7,646 nucleotides of DNA, taken from Clostridia bacterium (GTDB lineage Bacteria > Bacillota > Clostridia > Oscillospirales > CAG-272). Shown here one piece after another: positions 1 through 6,120 of this stretch. The DNA is taken from assembly GCA_017625275.1 (NCBI GenBank), contig JAGALI010000161.1, forward strand, positions 1-7,646, read 5' to 3'. The notes under the pieces are model-generated. The model worked only from the letters and a program-made list of their open reading frames with translations. It was not told the DNA's origin and searched no databases. The translations under genes were made by a program, and so were the position numbers. How positions within the stretch are numbered: the stretch's first letter is position 1; every line of letters starts with the position of its first letter.

Positions 1-31
1 GTGAAAGCCCACACCTGTGTTTGTTTTTTTG
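1..31 (+). terminator. Possible intrinsic terminator, truncated by window edge
   Basis: Bases 1-3 (GTG) can pair with CAC at 10-12 across a six-base loop. The right side continues as ACC and then a T-rich run at 19-30. If the bases before position 1 read AGGT, this would be a 7-bp hairpin ending a convergent plus-strand gene just outside the window. Only part of the stem is visible, so this is an extrapolation. It lies immediately beyond the nrdR stop codon, a sensible place for convergent operons to end. Confidence 0.25.
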
Positions 32-475
32 CTATTTTTTCAAGAAGTGCTGAAGCTCCGAGAGGAAGGTTTCAACATCCTTAAATTCACGATAAACGGA
101 AGCGAAGCGAACATATGCAACGGCATCTGTTACCTTTAGCTTTTCCATTACCATCTCTCCAAGCTCTGTCGAGGTTATCTCAAGCTTTAAAGAATTTTGA
201 AGCTCCTGCTCTATTTCATCAGCTATTTTTGCTGAGTCAACAGGACGCTTTTGACAAGCCTTCAAAAGTCCTACAAGTAGCTTGTTTTTGTCAAAATATT
301 CACGGCTACCATCTTTTTTGATTACGATAGGCTGAATATTCTCAATTACCTCATAGGTGGTAAAGCGAGCCTGACATTTAAGACATTCTCTGCGTCTTCT
401 GATGCTTGAATTTTCATCAATAGGGCGAGAGTCAATTACCTTGCTCTCCTCAAAGCCACAATGTGGGCATTTCAT
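32..475 (-). CDS. nrdR: Transcriptional repressor NrdR
   Basis: NrdR is a zinc-finger/ATP-cone repressor of ribonucleotide reductase genes that senses ATP/dATP and binds NrdR boxes. The 147-residue product has the full family architecture and usual length. An N-terminal zinc ribbon carries C3-x2-C6 and C31-x2-C34, with the basic IRRRRE stretch at 25-30 and RFTTYE following. An ATP-cone runs from about residue 48 to 138, beginning VIKKDGSREYF and ending near the AYVRFASVYR motif at 120-129. The ATG is preceded by GGAG seven bases upstream, which supports this start. It is the last gene of the hisS-aspS-antiporter unit, 25 bp after the antiporter stop. No ribonucleotide reductase gene or convincing NrdR box is present in the window, so its targets lie elsewhere. 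I see nothing truncated or missing. Confidence 0.97.
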   Translation of the reverse strand: MKCPHCGFEESKVIDSRPIDENSSIRRRRECLKCQARFTTYEVIENIQPIVIKKDGSREYFDKNKLLVGLLKACQKRPVDSAKIADEIEQELQNSLKLEITSTELGEMVMEKLKVTDAVAYVRFASVYREFKDVETFLSELQHFLKK

Positions 476-500
476 AGCTATTCTCCGTTTCTTGCTTTAT

Positions 501-2261
501 TTAAGCCTCTTGGCCTTCCTTTTTCTTTGTAATATATTTGATAACAAAGAGTGTTCCAACAAGAAGTGCAATTGCTACAGGAATTGCAAGATATGCAGCC
601 CAGTCAGCTATGGCTGTGAGCACGCCTGCAAGAATGAAGGATACAAATGATACACCTGCAACTGTAATTGAGTATGGAAGCTGTGTTTGAACGTGGTCAA
701 CGTGGTTGCATTGTGCACCTGCTGATGCCATGATTGTGGTATCAGAGATTGGTGAGCAGTGGTCACCACATACAGCACCTGCTAGACAAGCAGAAATACC
801 GATTGTTGCGATAACGCCATCGCCTGAGCCAAATACACTAAGAACGATAGGAATCAAGATTCCAAAGGTTCCCCAAGATGTTCCTGTTGAGAATGCAATT
901 ACGCATGCAACAATGAATATGATTGCTGGGAGGAAGAGCTTAAGTCCGTCTGCTCCAGCAAGAAGGTTTTCAACAAACACATCAGAGCCAAGAAGACCTG
1001 TCATGTTCTTAAGCGCTGTTGCAAAGGTAAGAATGAGGATTGCTGGAACCATTGCGATAAAGCCCTTAGGAATTGAATCCATAGCCTCCTTAAAGCTGAT
1101 TGCCTTACGGCACATTAGATATACGATTGTGAATATAAGTGCGATAAGTGCTCCCCAAGGCAAGCCAACTGTTGCATCGGTGTTACTAAAAGCGCCTATA
1201 AAGTTTCCTGTATAATCTGTATAATCGTCACCCAAATCAGCTTCATTGTACCAAACGGTTTCGCCAAAGAAGCCACCAACATAAATGAGTGCAATTACAC
1301 ATGCTACAATAAGAACCACAATTGGAAGAACGAGGTCCAAAACTCTACCATCTGCTCTTGCGTCGCTTTCCTTTTCCTCTGCCTCTATTGCACCAAGGTC
1401 GCCATCCTTATGAGCCTTGATTTCAAAGCCTGCCATCTTACCATAGTCAAAGCCCATAATTGCAATTACTACTATAAAGATGAGAGTAAGTATTGAGTAG
1501 AAGTTAAATGGAATTGCTGAAACAAACAAGCCGATTGAGCTTCCACCCTCAAGGTCTGTTCCCTTAACTGAGGTTGACACAGCTGCAGCCCATGATGAGA
1601 TAGGTGCAATCATACATACAGGTGCTGCTGTAGCATCGATAATGAATGCAAGCTTAGAGCGAGAAATTTTGTGTCCGTCAGTTACAGGACGCATAACTGA
1701 GCCAATCGTGAGACAGTTAAAGTAGTCATCAATAAAGATGAGAACGCCAAGCACGAAGGTTGCTATAATCGCGCCAAGCTTTGTCTTGATGTTCTTTTGT
1801 GCCCAACGACCAAACGCCAATGAGCCTCCTGCCTTGTTTACAAGGATTACCATAGCGCCAAGAATTACAAGGAAGATAAAGATACCAGCAGTACCCTTAA
1901 CAGCCTCGATAAGACCATCGTTTATGATAAAGTCCATTGTTTTTGGTAGATTGTAGGTAGCGTTCAAAAGACCACCTATAACTACACCGATGAATAGTGA
2001 GGAATAAACCTCCTTTGTGATTAGCGCAAGAGCAATCGCGATAATTGGTGCAGCGAGAGACATAAATGTTCCATAGTAGCCATCTGTCTTGCCTGTTCCA
2101 TCACAGTCAACACATTTAACAGTAAGGATTTCACCCTCTCCACCACAAAGCGGACAATCTGCCTTTACAGCTATGCTACATACGATAAATGCAATAAGCA
2201 AAACTGCAAGAATGGATGCCATCACGATGTTTTTCTTGCTTTTGAAAAATTCCTTAAGCAT
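501..2261 (-). CDS. NhaC-family Na+/H+ antiporter with N-terminal zinc-knuckle extension
   Basis: This is an integral membrane protein of 586 residues, probably exchanging Na+ for H+; the exact substrate cannot be read from sequence, and organic-acid/cation exchange is possible in this superfamily. Family marks include FIDDYFNCLTIG at 176-187, MIAPISSWAAAVS at 217-229, STGTSWGTFGILIP at 458-471 and GDHCSPISDTT at 499-509 followed by HVDHVQTQLPY at 520-530. About a dozen hydrophobic segments are visible. Residues 273-306 form a charged, probably cytoplasmic loop. Unusually, a basic N-terminus and a membrane segment (about 12-32) precede two CxxCxGxG knuckles (C36/C39 and C50/C53). The ATG at 2261 is chosen because AAAGGA lies nine bases upstream; a TTG six codons earlier would overlap that site. 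It sits between aspS and nrdR in the same transcription unit, a common kind of bystander placement with no clear functional tie to either. Confidence 0.9.
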   Translation of the reverse strand: MLKEFFKSKKNIVMASILAVLLIAFIVCSIAVKADCPLCGGEGEILTVKCVDCDGTGKTDGYYGTFMSLAAPIIAIALALITKEVYSSLFIGVVIGGLLNATYNLPKTMDFIINDGLIEAVKGTAGIFIFLVILGAMVILVNKAGGSLAFGRWAQKNIKTKLGAIIATFVLGVLIFIDDYFNCLTIGSVMRPVTDGHKISRSKLAFIIDATAAPVCMIAPISSWAAAVSTSVKGTDLEGGSSIGLFVSAIPFNFYSILTLIFIVVIAIMGFDYGKMAGFEIKAHKDGDLGAIEAEEKESDARADGRVLDLVLPIVVLIVACVIALIYVGGFFGETVWYNEADLGDDYTDYTGNFIGAFSNTDATVGLPWGALIALIFTIVYLMCRKAISFKEAMDSIPKGFIAMVPAILILTFATALKNMTGLLGSDVFVENLLAGADGLKLFLPAIIFIVACVIAFSTGTSWGTFGILIPIVLSVFGSGDGVIATIGISACLAGAVCGDHCSPISDTTIMASAGAQCNHVDHVQTQLPYSITVAGVSFVSFILAGVLTAIADWAAYLAIPVAIALLVGTLFVIKYITKKKEGQEA

Positions 2262-2270
2262 TGTTTTGTT

Positions 2271-2276
2271 TCCTTT
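2271..2276 (-). promoter_or_regulatory. Ribosome binding site of the antiporter gene
   Basis: AAAGGA on the minus strand lies nine bases before the ATG at 2261. It decides the start against the in-frame TTG at 2279, which sits upstream of this site and lacks a comparable one. Confidence 0.7.
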
Positions 2277-2290
2277 CAAATTTATTTGCT

Positions 2291-4072
2291 TTATTCTTCA
2301 TCAACAATTACTGCAATTCCAAGCTCCTCAAGGTCGGCTGGATTTGCAAAAGAAGGACATTTTGACATAATCTCGGAGGCGTTTTGTGCCTTAGGGAAGG
2401 CGATAACCTCACGAATGTCCTCAAGTCCCAAAAGAAGTGTCACAAGTCTATCAAGGCCAAATGCAAGACCACCATGTGGTGGAACGCCATACTTAAAGGC
2501 ATCAAGCAGGAAGCCAAACTTTTCCTGTGCATCCTCTGGTGAAATGCCAAGAACACTAAACATATGCTCCTGCATCTCGGTTGTGTTAATTCTTATAGAG
2601 CCACCACCAAGCTCCGTACCATTAAGAACAATATCATATGCTCTTGCACGAACCTTACCTGGGTCTGTGTCAATCATACTATAGTCCTCGGTCATTGGTG
2701 CTGTGAATGGGTGGTGCATTGCGTAGTATCTTCCGTCCTCCTCGCTATACTCAAAGAGTGGAAATTCTGTTACCCAAAGGAATTTAAAGTCCATAGGGTC
2801 AAGGATTCCTAGCTTTCTTGCACATTCGCAACGAAGCGCGCCAAGGGTATCAAATACCACCTTGTTTTTATCTGCTACTACAAGTATAAGGTCACCATCC
2901 TCAAGCGCAAGTCTTTCCATTATTGCAGTATTTTCTGCCTCGGAAAGGAATTTTGCGTATGATGATGAAATCTCTCCGCTTGTCTTTTTGAGCCAAGCAA
3001 GACCCTTTGCGTGGTAATGCTTTGCCTTTTCAGTAAGAGCGTCAATTTCCTTTCTTGAAAATTTAGCGCCACCCTTAACATTGATGGCACGAACAGAGCC
3101 ACCATTTGCAACTGCACCAGAGAACACCTTGAACTCGCTATTCTCTACAATATCAGAGATATTTGTAAGCTCAAAGCCAAAGCGAACATCTGGCTTATCT
3201 GAGCCAAATCTTTCCATAGCCTCGCGCCAGGTCATACGAATAAATGGTGTTTCAAGCTCCTTGCCCATAAATTCCTTGAATACGGTCTTTAAGAAGCCCT
3301 CGTTTATGGTCATAATTTCCTCCTCGTCGGTGAAGGAAATCTCCATATCTATTTGAGTAAATTCAGGCTGACGGTCAGCACGAAGGTCCTCGTCTCTGAA
3401 GCAACGAGCAATTTGAATATATCTGTCAAAGCCAGAATACATAAGAAGCTGCTTATAGATTTGAGGGGATTGTGGAAGTGCATAGAAGTTACCCTTATGA
3501 ACACGGCTTGGCACAAGGTAATCTCTTGCTCCCTCTGGTGTTGGTCTTATAAGATTTGGTGTTTCGATATCTATAAAGCCAAGAGAGTTAAAGTAGTTTC
3601 TTGTAATGTTTGTAATTTTTGAGCGCGCGATAATGTTTCTTTGCATAGATGGACGACGAAGGTCAAGGTATCTGTGCTTCATACGAAGCTCCGCCTTTAC
3701 ATCTCCATTATCATTGATTTCAAATGGTGGAGTTTGTGCCTTGTTGAGAATCTTAAGCTCATCAACATAAACCTCAATATCTCCTGTTGGAATGTTCTTG
3801 TTTACAGTTGCTCTTTCTCTTACAACACCCTTTGCCATAAGAACAAATTCTGCCCTTATGCCAAACGCCTTATCGAACACAGCCTTATCTGTCTTTTCGT
3901 CAAAGGCGAGCTGGATAATTCCACTTCTGTCACGAAGGTCAATAAAGATAAGAGAGCCAAGGTCTCTTTGCTTTTGTGTCCAGCCAAGAACTGTAACGCG
4001 CCTTCCTATATCCTCTTTTGTGAGCGTACCACAGTAATGTGTGCGCTTATCATTCTTTTCAAATACTTCCAT
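2291..4072 (-). CDS. aspS: Aspartyl-tRNA synthetase
   Basis: This class IIb synthetase attaches Asp to tRNA-Asp in the cytoplasm. Its 593 residues match the bacterial type. An N-terminal OB-fold anticodon-binding domain (about 1-110) contains RDLGSLIFIDLRDR. The catalytic core follows with motif 1 around 164-172, the flipping loop TPEGARDYLVPSR at 178-190, ALPQSPQ at 198-204, motif 2 including RCFRDEDLRADRQPEFTQ at 223-240, and motif 3 GLAFGLDRL at 535-543. The GAD insertion domain typical of bacteria occupies roughly 290-415. Leu38 in the RDLGS turn is the residue seen in tRNA-Asp-discriminating enzymes, where non-discriminating ones often have His, but this alone does not settle specificity. 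The ATG is 1 bp beyond the hisS stop, and AGAGG six bases upstream lies inside the end of hisS, implying tight, perhaps coupled, translation. No missing catalytic residues were seen. Confidence 0.98.
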   Translation of the reverse strand: MEVFEKNDKRTHYCGTLTKEDIGRRVTVLGWTQKQRDLGSLIFIDLRDRSGIIQLAFDEKTDKAVFDKAFGIRAEFVLMAKGVVRERATVNKNIPTGDIEVYVDELKILNKAQTPPFEINDNGDVKAELRMKHRYLDLRRPSMQRNIIARSKITNITRNYFNSLGFIDIETPNLIRPTPEGARDYLVPSRVHKGNFYALPQSPQIYKQLLMYSGFDRYIQIARCFRDEDLRADRQPEFTQIDMEISFTDEEEIMTINEGFLKTVFKEFMGKELETPFIRMTWREAMERFGSDKPDVRFGFELTNISDIVENSEFKVFSGAVANGGSVRAINVKGGAKFSRKEIDALTEKAKHYHAKGLAWLKKTSGEISSSYAKFLSEAENTAIMERLALEDGDLILVVADKNKVVFDTLGALRCECARKLGILDPMDFKFLWVTEFPLFEYSEEDGRYYAMHHPFTAPMTEDYSMIDTDPGKVRARAYDIVLNGTELGGGSIRINTTEMQEHMFSVLGISPEDAQEKFGFLLDAFKYGVPPHGGLAFGLDRLVTLLLGLEDIREVIAFPKAQNASEIMSKCPSFANPADLEELGIAVIVDEE

Positions 4073-4073
4073 T

Positions 4074-5336
4074 TTATGCCTCTTTTAGTACATTGTATAT
4101 ATTGTCAATTTCTATTTCAGCCTGCTCGCTCTTTTCCATATTCTTGAGCTGTGCCTTACCACTCTCAAGCTCGCTATCACCGATAATCAAGGTGTAGCGT
4201 GCACCTAGCTTGTCCGCGTATTTCATTTGAGCCTTTAGGCTACGCGCGCATATGTCACACTCTGCGTATATGCCTGCACTACGCAATTTCGATACAATCT
4301 CAAGCGCCTTCGTAACAGCAGGCGTGCCAAGTGGTGCAACATAAAGCAGTGGACGATTATCCTCTATCTTATCTGCGCCACATTCCTTCATAGCAAGAAT
4401 CAATCTTGTTATTCCCATAGCAAAGCCGATGCCCGGCACGCTAGGTCCACCTAGCTGCTCCATAAGTCCATCGTATCTGCCACCACCACACACTGTGCTT
4501 TGTGCGCCGATGCCGTCGCAAATAAACTCAAACACAGTCTTGGTGTAATAGTCAAGTCCACGAACGATTTTCGTATCAATTGTGTACTCAATGCCCATTG
4601 CATCAAGGTGCGCCCTTAGGCTCTCAAGGTGATTGTGACAATCCTCGCAGAGATAATCAATTGTTGCTGGTGCGTCCTTTGCGATTGAGGAGCAAATTGG
4701 GCTCTTACAATCAAGCACACGAAGTGGGTTCGTCTTTAATCTTTCCTTGCAGGTATCACAAAGCTCATCAATATGACTATTAAAGTGCTCAACAAGAGCC
4801 TGTCTATATTTAGGTCTGCAATCAGGACAGCCGATTGAGTTAATATGCAATTTTACATTCTTAATGCCAAGCTCTTTTATAAGAGTATCGGCAAGAGAAA
4901 TTACAGTCGCGTCAGCTGATGGGTCCTTAGTTCCAAACATTTCTGTTCCAAATTGGAAAAACTCACGGCTTCTGCCAGCCTGTGGCTTTTCATAACGGAA
5001 GCAGCTGATAAGGTAATAATACTTAAGTGGCATAGCGTCTGAGGTTTTGCCATTTTCGATAATGGCGCGTACAACTGACGCCGTTCCCTCAGGACGAAGT
5101 GCAAACACCCTATCCTCTCTATCGGTAAAGGTATACATTTCCTTTTGGACTACATCTGTAACCTCTCCAACGCCCCTTTTGAACAGCGCAAGCTCCTCAA
5201 AGGTTGGGGTGCGTATTTCTCCAAAGCCAAAGCGCGCCGACACATCGCGAGCTGTTTTTTCTATTTTTTGCCAAAGAGGTGCTTCGCTTGGGAATATATC
5301 CATTGTTCCTCTTGGCTTTTGTATCTTGTTTGCCAT
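4074..5336 (-). CDS. hisS: Histidyl-tRNA synthetase
   Basis: This class IIa synthetase charges tRNA-His. The 420-residue product opens with IQKPRGTMDIFP, as HisRS usually does. Motif 1 lies near 36-58 and motif 2 around 104-134, including FRYEKPQAGRSREFFQFG. The histidine-specific motif RGLDYYTKTVFEF is at 259-271, followed by CGGGRYDGL at 283-291 and motif 3 at about 301-311 (PGIGFAMGITR). The C-terminal anticodon-binding domain covers about 328-420. Residues 170-233, within the insertion domain, carry eight cysteines in four pairs, three of them CxxC. I chose ATG 5336 because GAGGG lies five bases upstream; a GTG at 5348 gives four extra residues but would overlap that site. It is the first gene of the hisS-aspS unit, an order common in Firmicutes. 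A near-consensus promoter with a short leader precedes it. Confidence 0.98.
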   Translation of the reverse strand: MANKIQKPRGTMDIFPSEAPLWQKIEKTARDVSARFGFGEIRTPTFEELALFKRGVGEVTDVVQKEMYTFTDREDRVFALRPEGTASVVRAIIENGKTSDAMPLKYYYLISCFRYEKPQAGRSREFFQFGTEMFGTKDPSADATVISLADTLIKELGIKNVKLHINSIGCPDCRPKYRQALVEHFNSHIDELCDTCKERLKTNPLRVLDCKSPICSSIAKDAPATIDYLCEDCHNHLESLRAHLDAMGIEYTIDTKIVRGLDYYTKTVFEFICDGIGAQSTVCGGGRYDGLMEQLGGPSVPGIGFAMGITRLILAMKECGADKIEDNRPLLYVAPLGTPAVTKALEIVSKLRSAGIYAECDICARSLKAQMKYADKLGARYTLIIGDSELESGKAQLKNMEKSEQAEIEIDNIYNVLKEA

Positions 5337-5341
5337 TTTTG

Positions 5342-5346
5342 CCCTC
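5342..5346 (-). promoter_or_regulatory. Ribosome binding site of hisS
   Basis: GAGGG on the minus strand lies five bases before ATG 5336. It favours that start over the upstream in-frame GTG at 5348, whose codon overlaps this site. Confidence 0.65.
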
Positions 5347-5371
5347 ACATATTTTTGCGTGTTCGCATATA

Positions 5372-5394
5372 TTATTAGTATATTATACCAATAA
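5372..5394. repeat. 23-bp imperfect palindrome over the hisS -10 element
   Basis: The arms TTATTAGTATA (5372-5382) and TATACCAATAA (5384-5394) are complementary at 10 of 11 positions around a single central base at 5383; the only mismatch is 5377/5389. The dyad covers the whole -10 hexamer and the probable transcription start area, where a bound repressor would block RNA polymerase. It is AT-rich, so chance symmetry is possible. I do not recognise it as the operator of a known regulator. Confidence 0.5.
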
Positions 5395-5410
5395 AACTTG
5401 CCCGTGTCAA
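5382..5410 (-). promoter_or_regulatory. Sigma-A-type promoter of the hisS-aspS-antiporter-nrdR unit
   Basis: On the minus strand a perfect -35 TTGACA (5410-5405) and a perfect -10 TATAAT (5387-5382) are separated by exactly 17 bp. The -10 is extended by TGG directly upstream. Transcription should start near 5375, giving a leader of about 40 nt before hisS. That is far too short for a T-box, the usual control of such synthetase operons in Firmicutes. Sequence alone predicts strong activity unless something binds the overlapping palindrome. Confidence 0.9.
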
Positions 5411-5432
5411 TATTTTTTTATAATGAGCGCGT

Positions 5433-5470
5433 AAAATAAAAAAAGATTTTCACAAGACTGTGAAAATCTT
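5433..5470 (-). terminator. Intrinsic terminator of spoVG
   Basis: A perfect 12-bp stem pairs AAGATTTTCACA (5443-5454) with TGTGAAAATCTT (5459-5470) around a four-base loop. On the minus strand it is followed by a T-rich tract read from 5442 down to 5433. It begins about 50 nt after the spoVG stop codon and lies just upstream of the hisS promoter, so it insulates the two units. The plus strand has no T-tract after the hairpin, so the terminator is directional. Confidence 0.92.
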
Positions 5471-5519
5471 CTATTACGATTTAGGTGTTGCATAAACTGC
5501 TTACATAAAGATTCCGTAA

Positions 5520-5825
5520 TTAAACCTCTACTGGCTTAAAGCTGCCATCCTGTGCTTCCTTGGAGTCGTTCTCTTGTTCGTCAAAATACGCCTTAATGAC
5601 AGCGCCCTCTAGCTGGGCTCTAAAGTCTGCATTAATCGGATGAACGATATCTCTAAAGGTTCCATCAGGATTTTTCCTGCTTGGCATAACGATAAAGAAC
5701 TTGTCTCTAGCGTTAATGACCTTGATATCATGAACAGCAAGTGCGCCGTCAAAGGTAACGGAAACCACTGCCTTCATTGGACCATCATCAAAGCATTTTC
5801 TGATTTTGATATCTGTAATAGTCAT
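5520..5825 (-). CDS. spoVG: Regulatory protein SpoVG
   Basis: SpoVG is a small nucleic-acid-binding regulator, known to bind DNA and RNA in several Gram-positives and linked to sporulation septum formation in Bacillus, but also present in non-sporulating species. The 101-residue product matches the family in length and layout. It starts MTITDIKIRK, then has VHDIKVI at 31-37 and the hallmark FIVMPSRKNPDGTFRDIVHP at 44-63. The tail after about residue 82 is acidic and poorly conserved, as is usual. A strong GGGAGGA site lies five bases before the ATG. The gene appears monocistronic, with its own upstream promoter region and a terminator at 5433-5470. Its place beside divergent murC resembles the spoVG-purR-murC neighbourhood of clostridia, here without purR. 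Presence of this gene alone does not prove that the organism sporulates. Confidence 0.97.
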   Translation of the reverse strand: MTITDIKIRKCFDDGPMKAVVSVTFDGALAVHDIKVINARDKFFIVMPSRKNPDGTFRDIVHPINADFRAQLEGAVIKAYFDEQENDSKEAQDGSFKPVEV

Positions 5826-5913
5826 GCTTATCCTCCCATCAAGAATAATTTTGGCTTACATACTATAGTAACGGACATCAATCGCTTGGTGCCAATTAAA
5901 ATAACAGGCAAGG

Positions 5914-5990
5914 CTAAAATAGTTTTTGTAAAAATCAACAAAAATTCCGACAACAGTCTTCGTTTTTTTGCGATTTTTGCACTATTTTAG
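5914..5990 (-). promoter_or_regulatory. Long imperfect hairpin in the predicted spoVG leader
   Basis: Read on the minus strand, CTAAAATAGT (5990-5981) pairs perfectly with ACTATTTTAG (5923-5914). Further in, AAAAATC (5978-5972) pairs with GATTTTT (5936-5930), CAAAAA (5970-5965) with TTTTTG (5944-5939), and CGA (5962-5960) with TCG (5950-5948). That gives about 26 base pairs in nested order, broken by internal loops. If the promoter at 6005-6013 is right, the element lies near the 5' end of a leader of about 170 nt. I do not recognise it as a known riboswitch. Confidence 0.5.
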
Positions 5991-6004
5991 TTATTTATAC
6001 AATC

Positions 6005-6013
6005 ATTATAGCA
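6005..6013 (-). promoter_or_regulatory. Probable extended -10 promoter of spoVG
   Basis: The minus strand reads TGC then TATAAT, a perfect -10 with a TG extension. The hexamer 17 bp upstream, TTAATT (6033-6028), is a poor -35, as is common for extended -10 promoters. Transcription would start near 5998. I found no convincing sigma-H-type promoter, the class that drives spoVG in Bacillus subtilis. Confidence 0.55.
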
Positions 6014-6105
6014 AACAATTGTGAACTAATTAAGAATTTTTTCAAATTTTTTTATTAATATATTGTGATTTTTTCGTTAATAATCGACACCTTGTGACAT
6101 TTTTT

Positions 6106-6111
6106 AAGGAG
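6106..6111 (+). promoter_or_regulatory. Ribosome binding site of murC
   Basis: AAGGAG ends nine bases before ATG 6121. It fixes the murC start there and rules against the in-frame GTG at 6094, which lies upstream of this site and lacks one of its own. Confidence 0.8.
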
Positions 6112-6120
6112 AATTTAAGT

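Larger units (their letters stand above)
5826..6120. other. Divergent spoVG/murC intergenic region, AT-rich
   Basis: These 295 bp separate two outward-facing genes and contain no ORF that looks real. They hold the spoVG ribosome site (5831-5837), a perfect 10-bp palindrome TACTATAGTA (5861-5870), a long imperfect dyad (5914-5990), the probable spoVG extended -10 (6005-6013) and the murC ribosome site (6106-6111). A murC promoter is not clear. The best candidate is TTTGCA (5976-5981), a 16-bp gap, then TACAAT (5998-6003), which would overlap the spoVG start site. That assignment is weak. Confidence 0.6.

Noticed and set aside
706..1215. 169-residue plus-strand ORF opposite the antiporter gene
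   Set aside because: It is the mirror of a clear membrane protein gene, has no recognisable domain or ribosome site, and has a composition typical of an antisense shadow.
3641..4147. 168-residue plus-strand ORF across the aspS start and hisS end
   Set aside because: It overlaps two confidently identified synthetase genes on the other strand and shows no family signature.
5356..5367. Small hairpin TGCG/CGCA in the hisS leader
   Set aside because: A four-base-pair stem is too weak and common to call a regulatory structure.
5861..5870. Palindrome considered as an NrdR box
   Set aside because: NrdR boxes are longer, roughly ACAC-type ends around an AT core, and occur as pairs; only a short core resemblance exists here.
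5640..5990. 116-residue plus-strand ORF over spoVG and its leader
   Set aside because: It is antisense to spoVG, its second half runs through non-coding AT-rich DNA, and no ribosome site or domain is seen.
6019..6097. TTGTGA occurring three times (6019, 6063, 6092) before murC
   Set aside because: Spacing is irregular (44 and 29 bp) and the word is short in AT-rich DNA; it is not distinguishable from chance.
6094..6120. Upstream GTG start adding nine residues to MurC
   Set aside because: The AAGGAG ribosome site at 6106-6111 lies inside this extension and is well placed for ATG 6121; nothing comparable precedes 6094.
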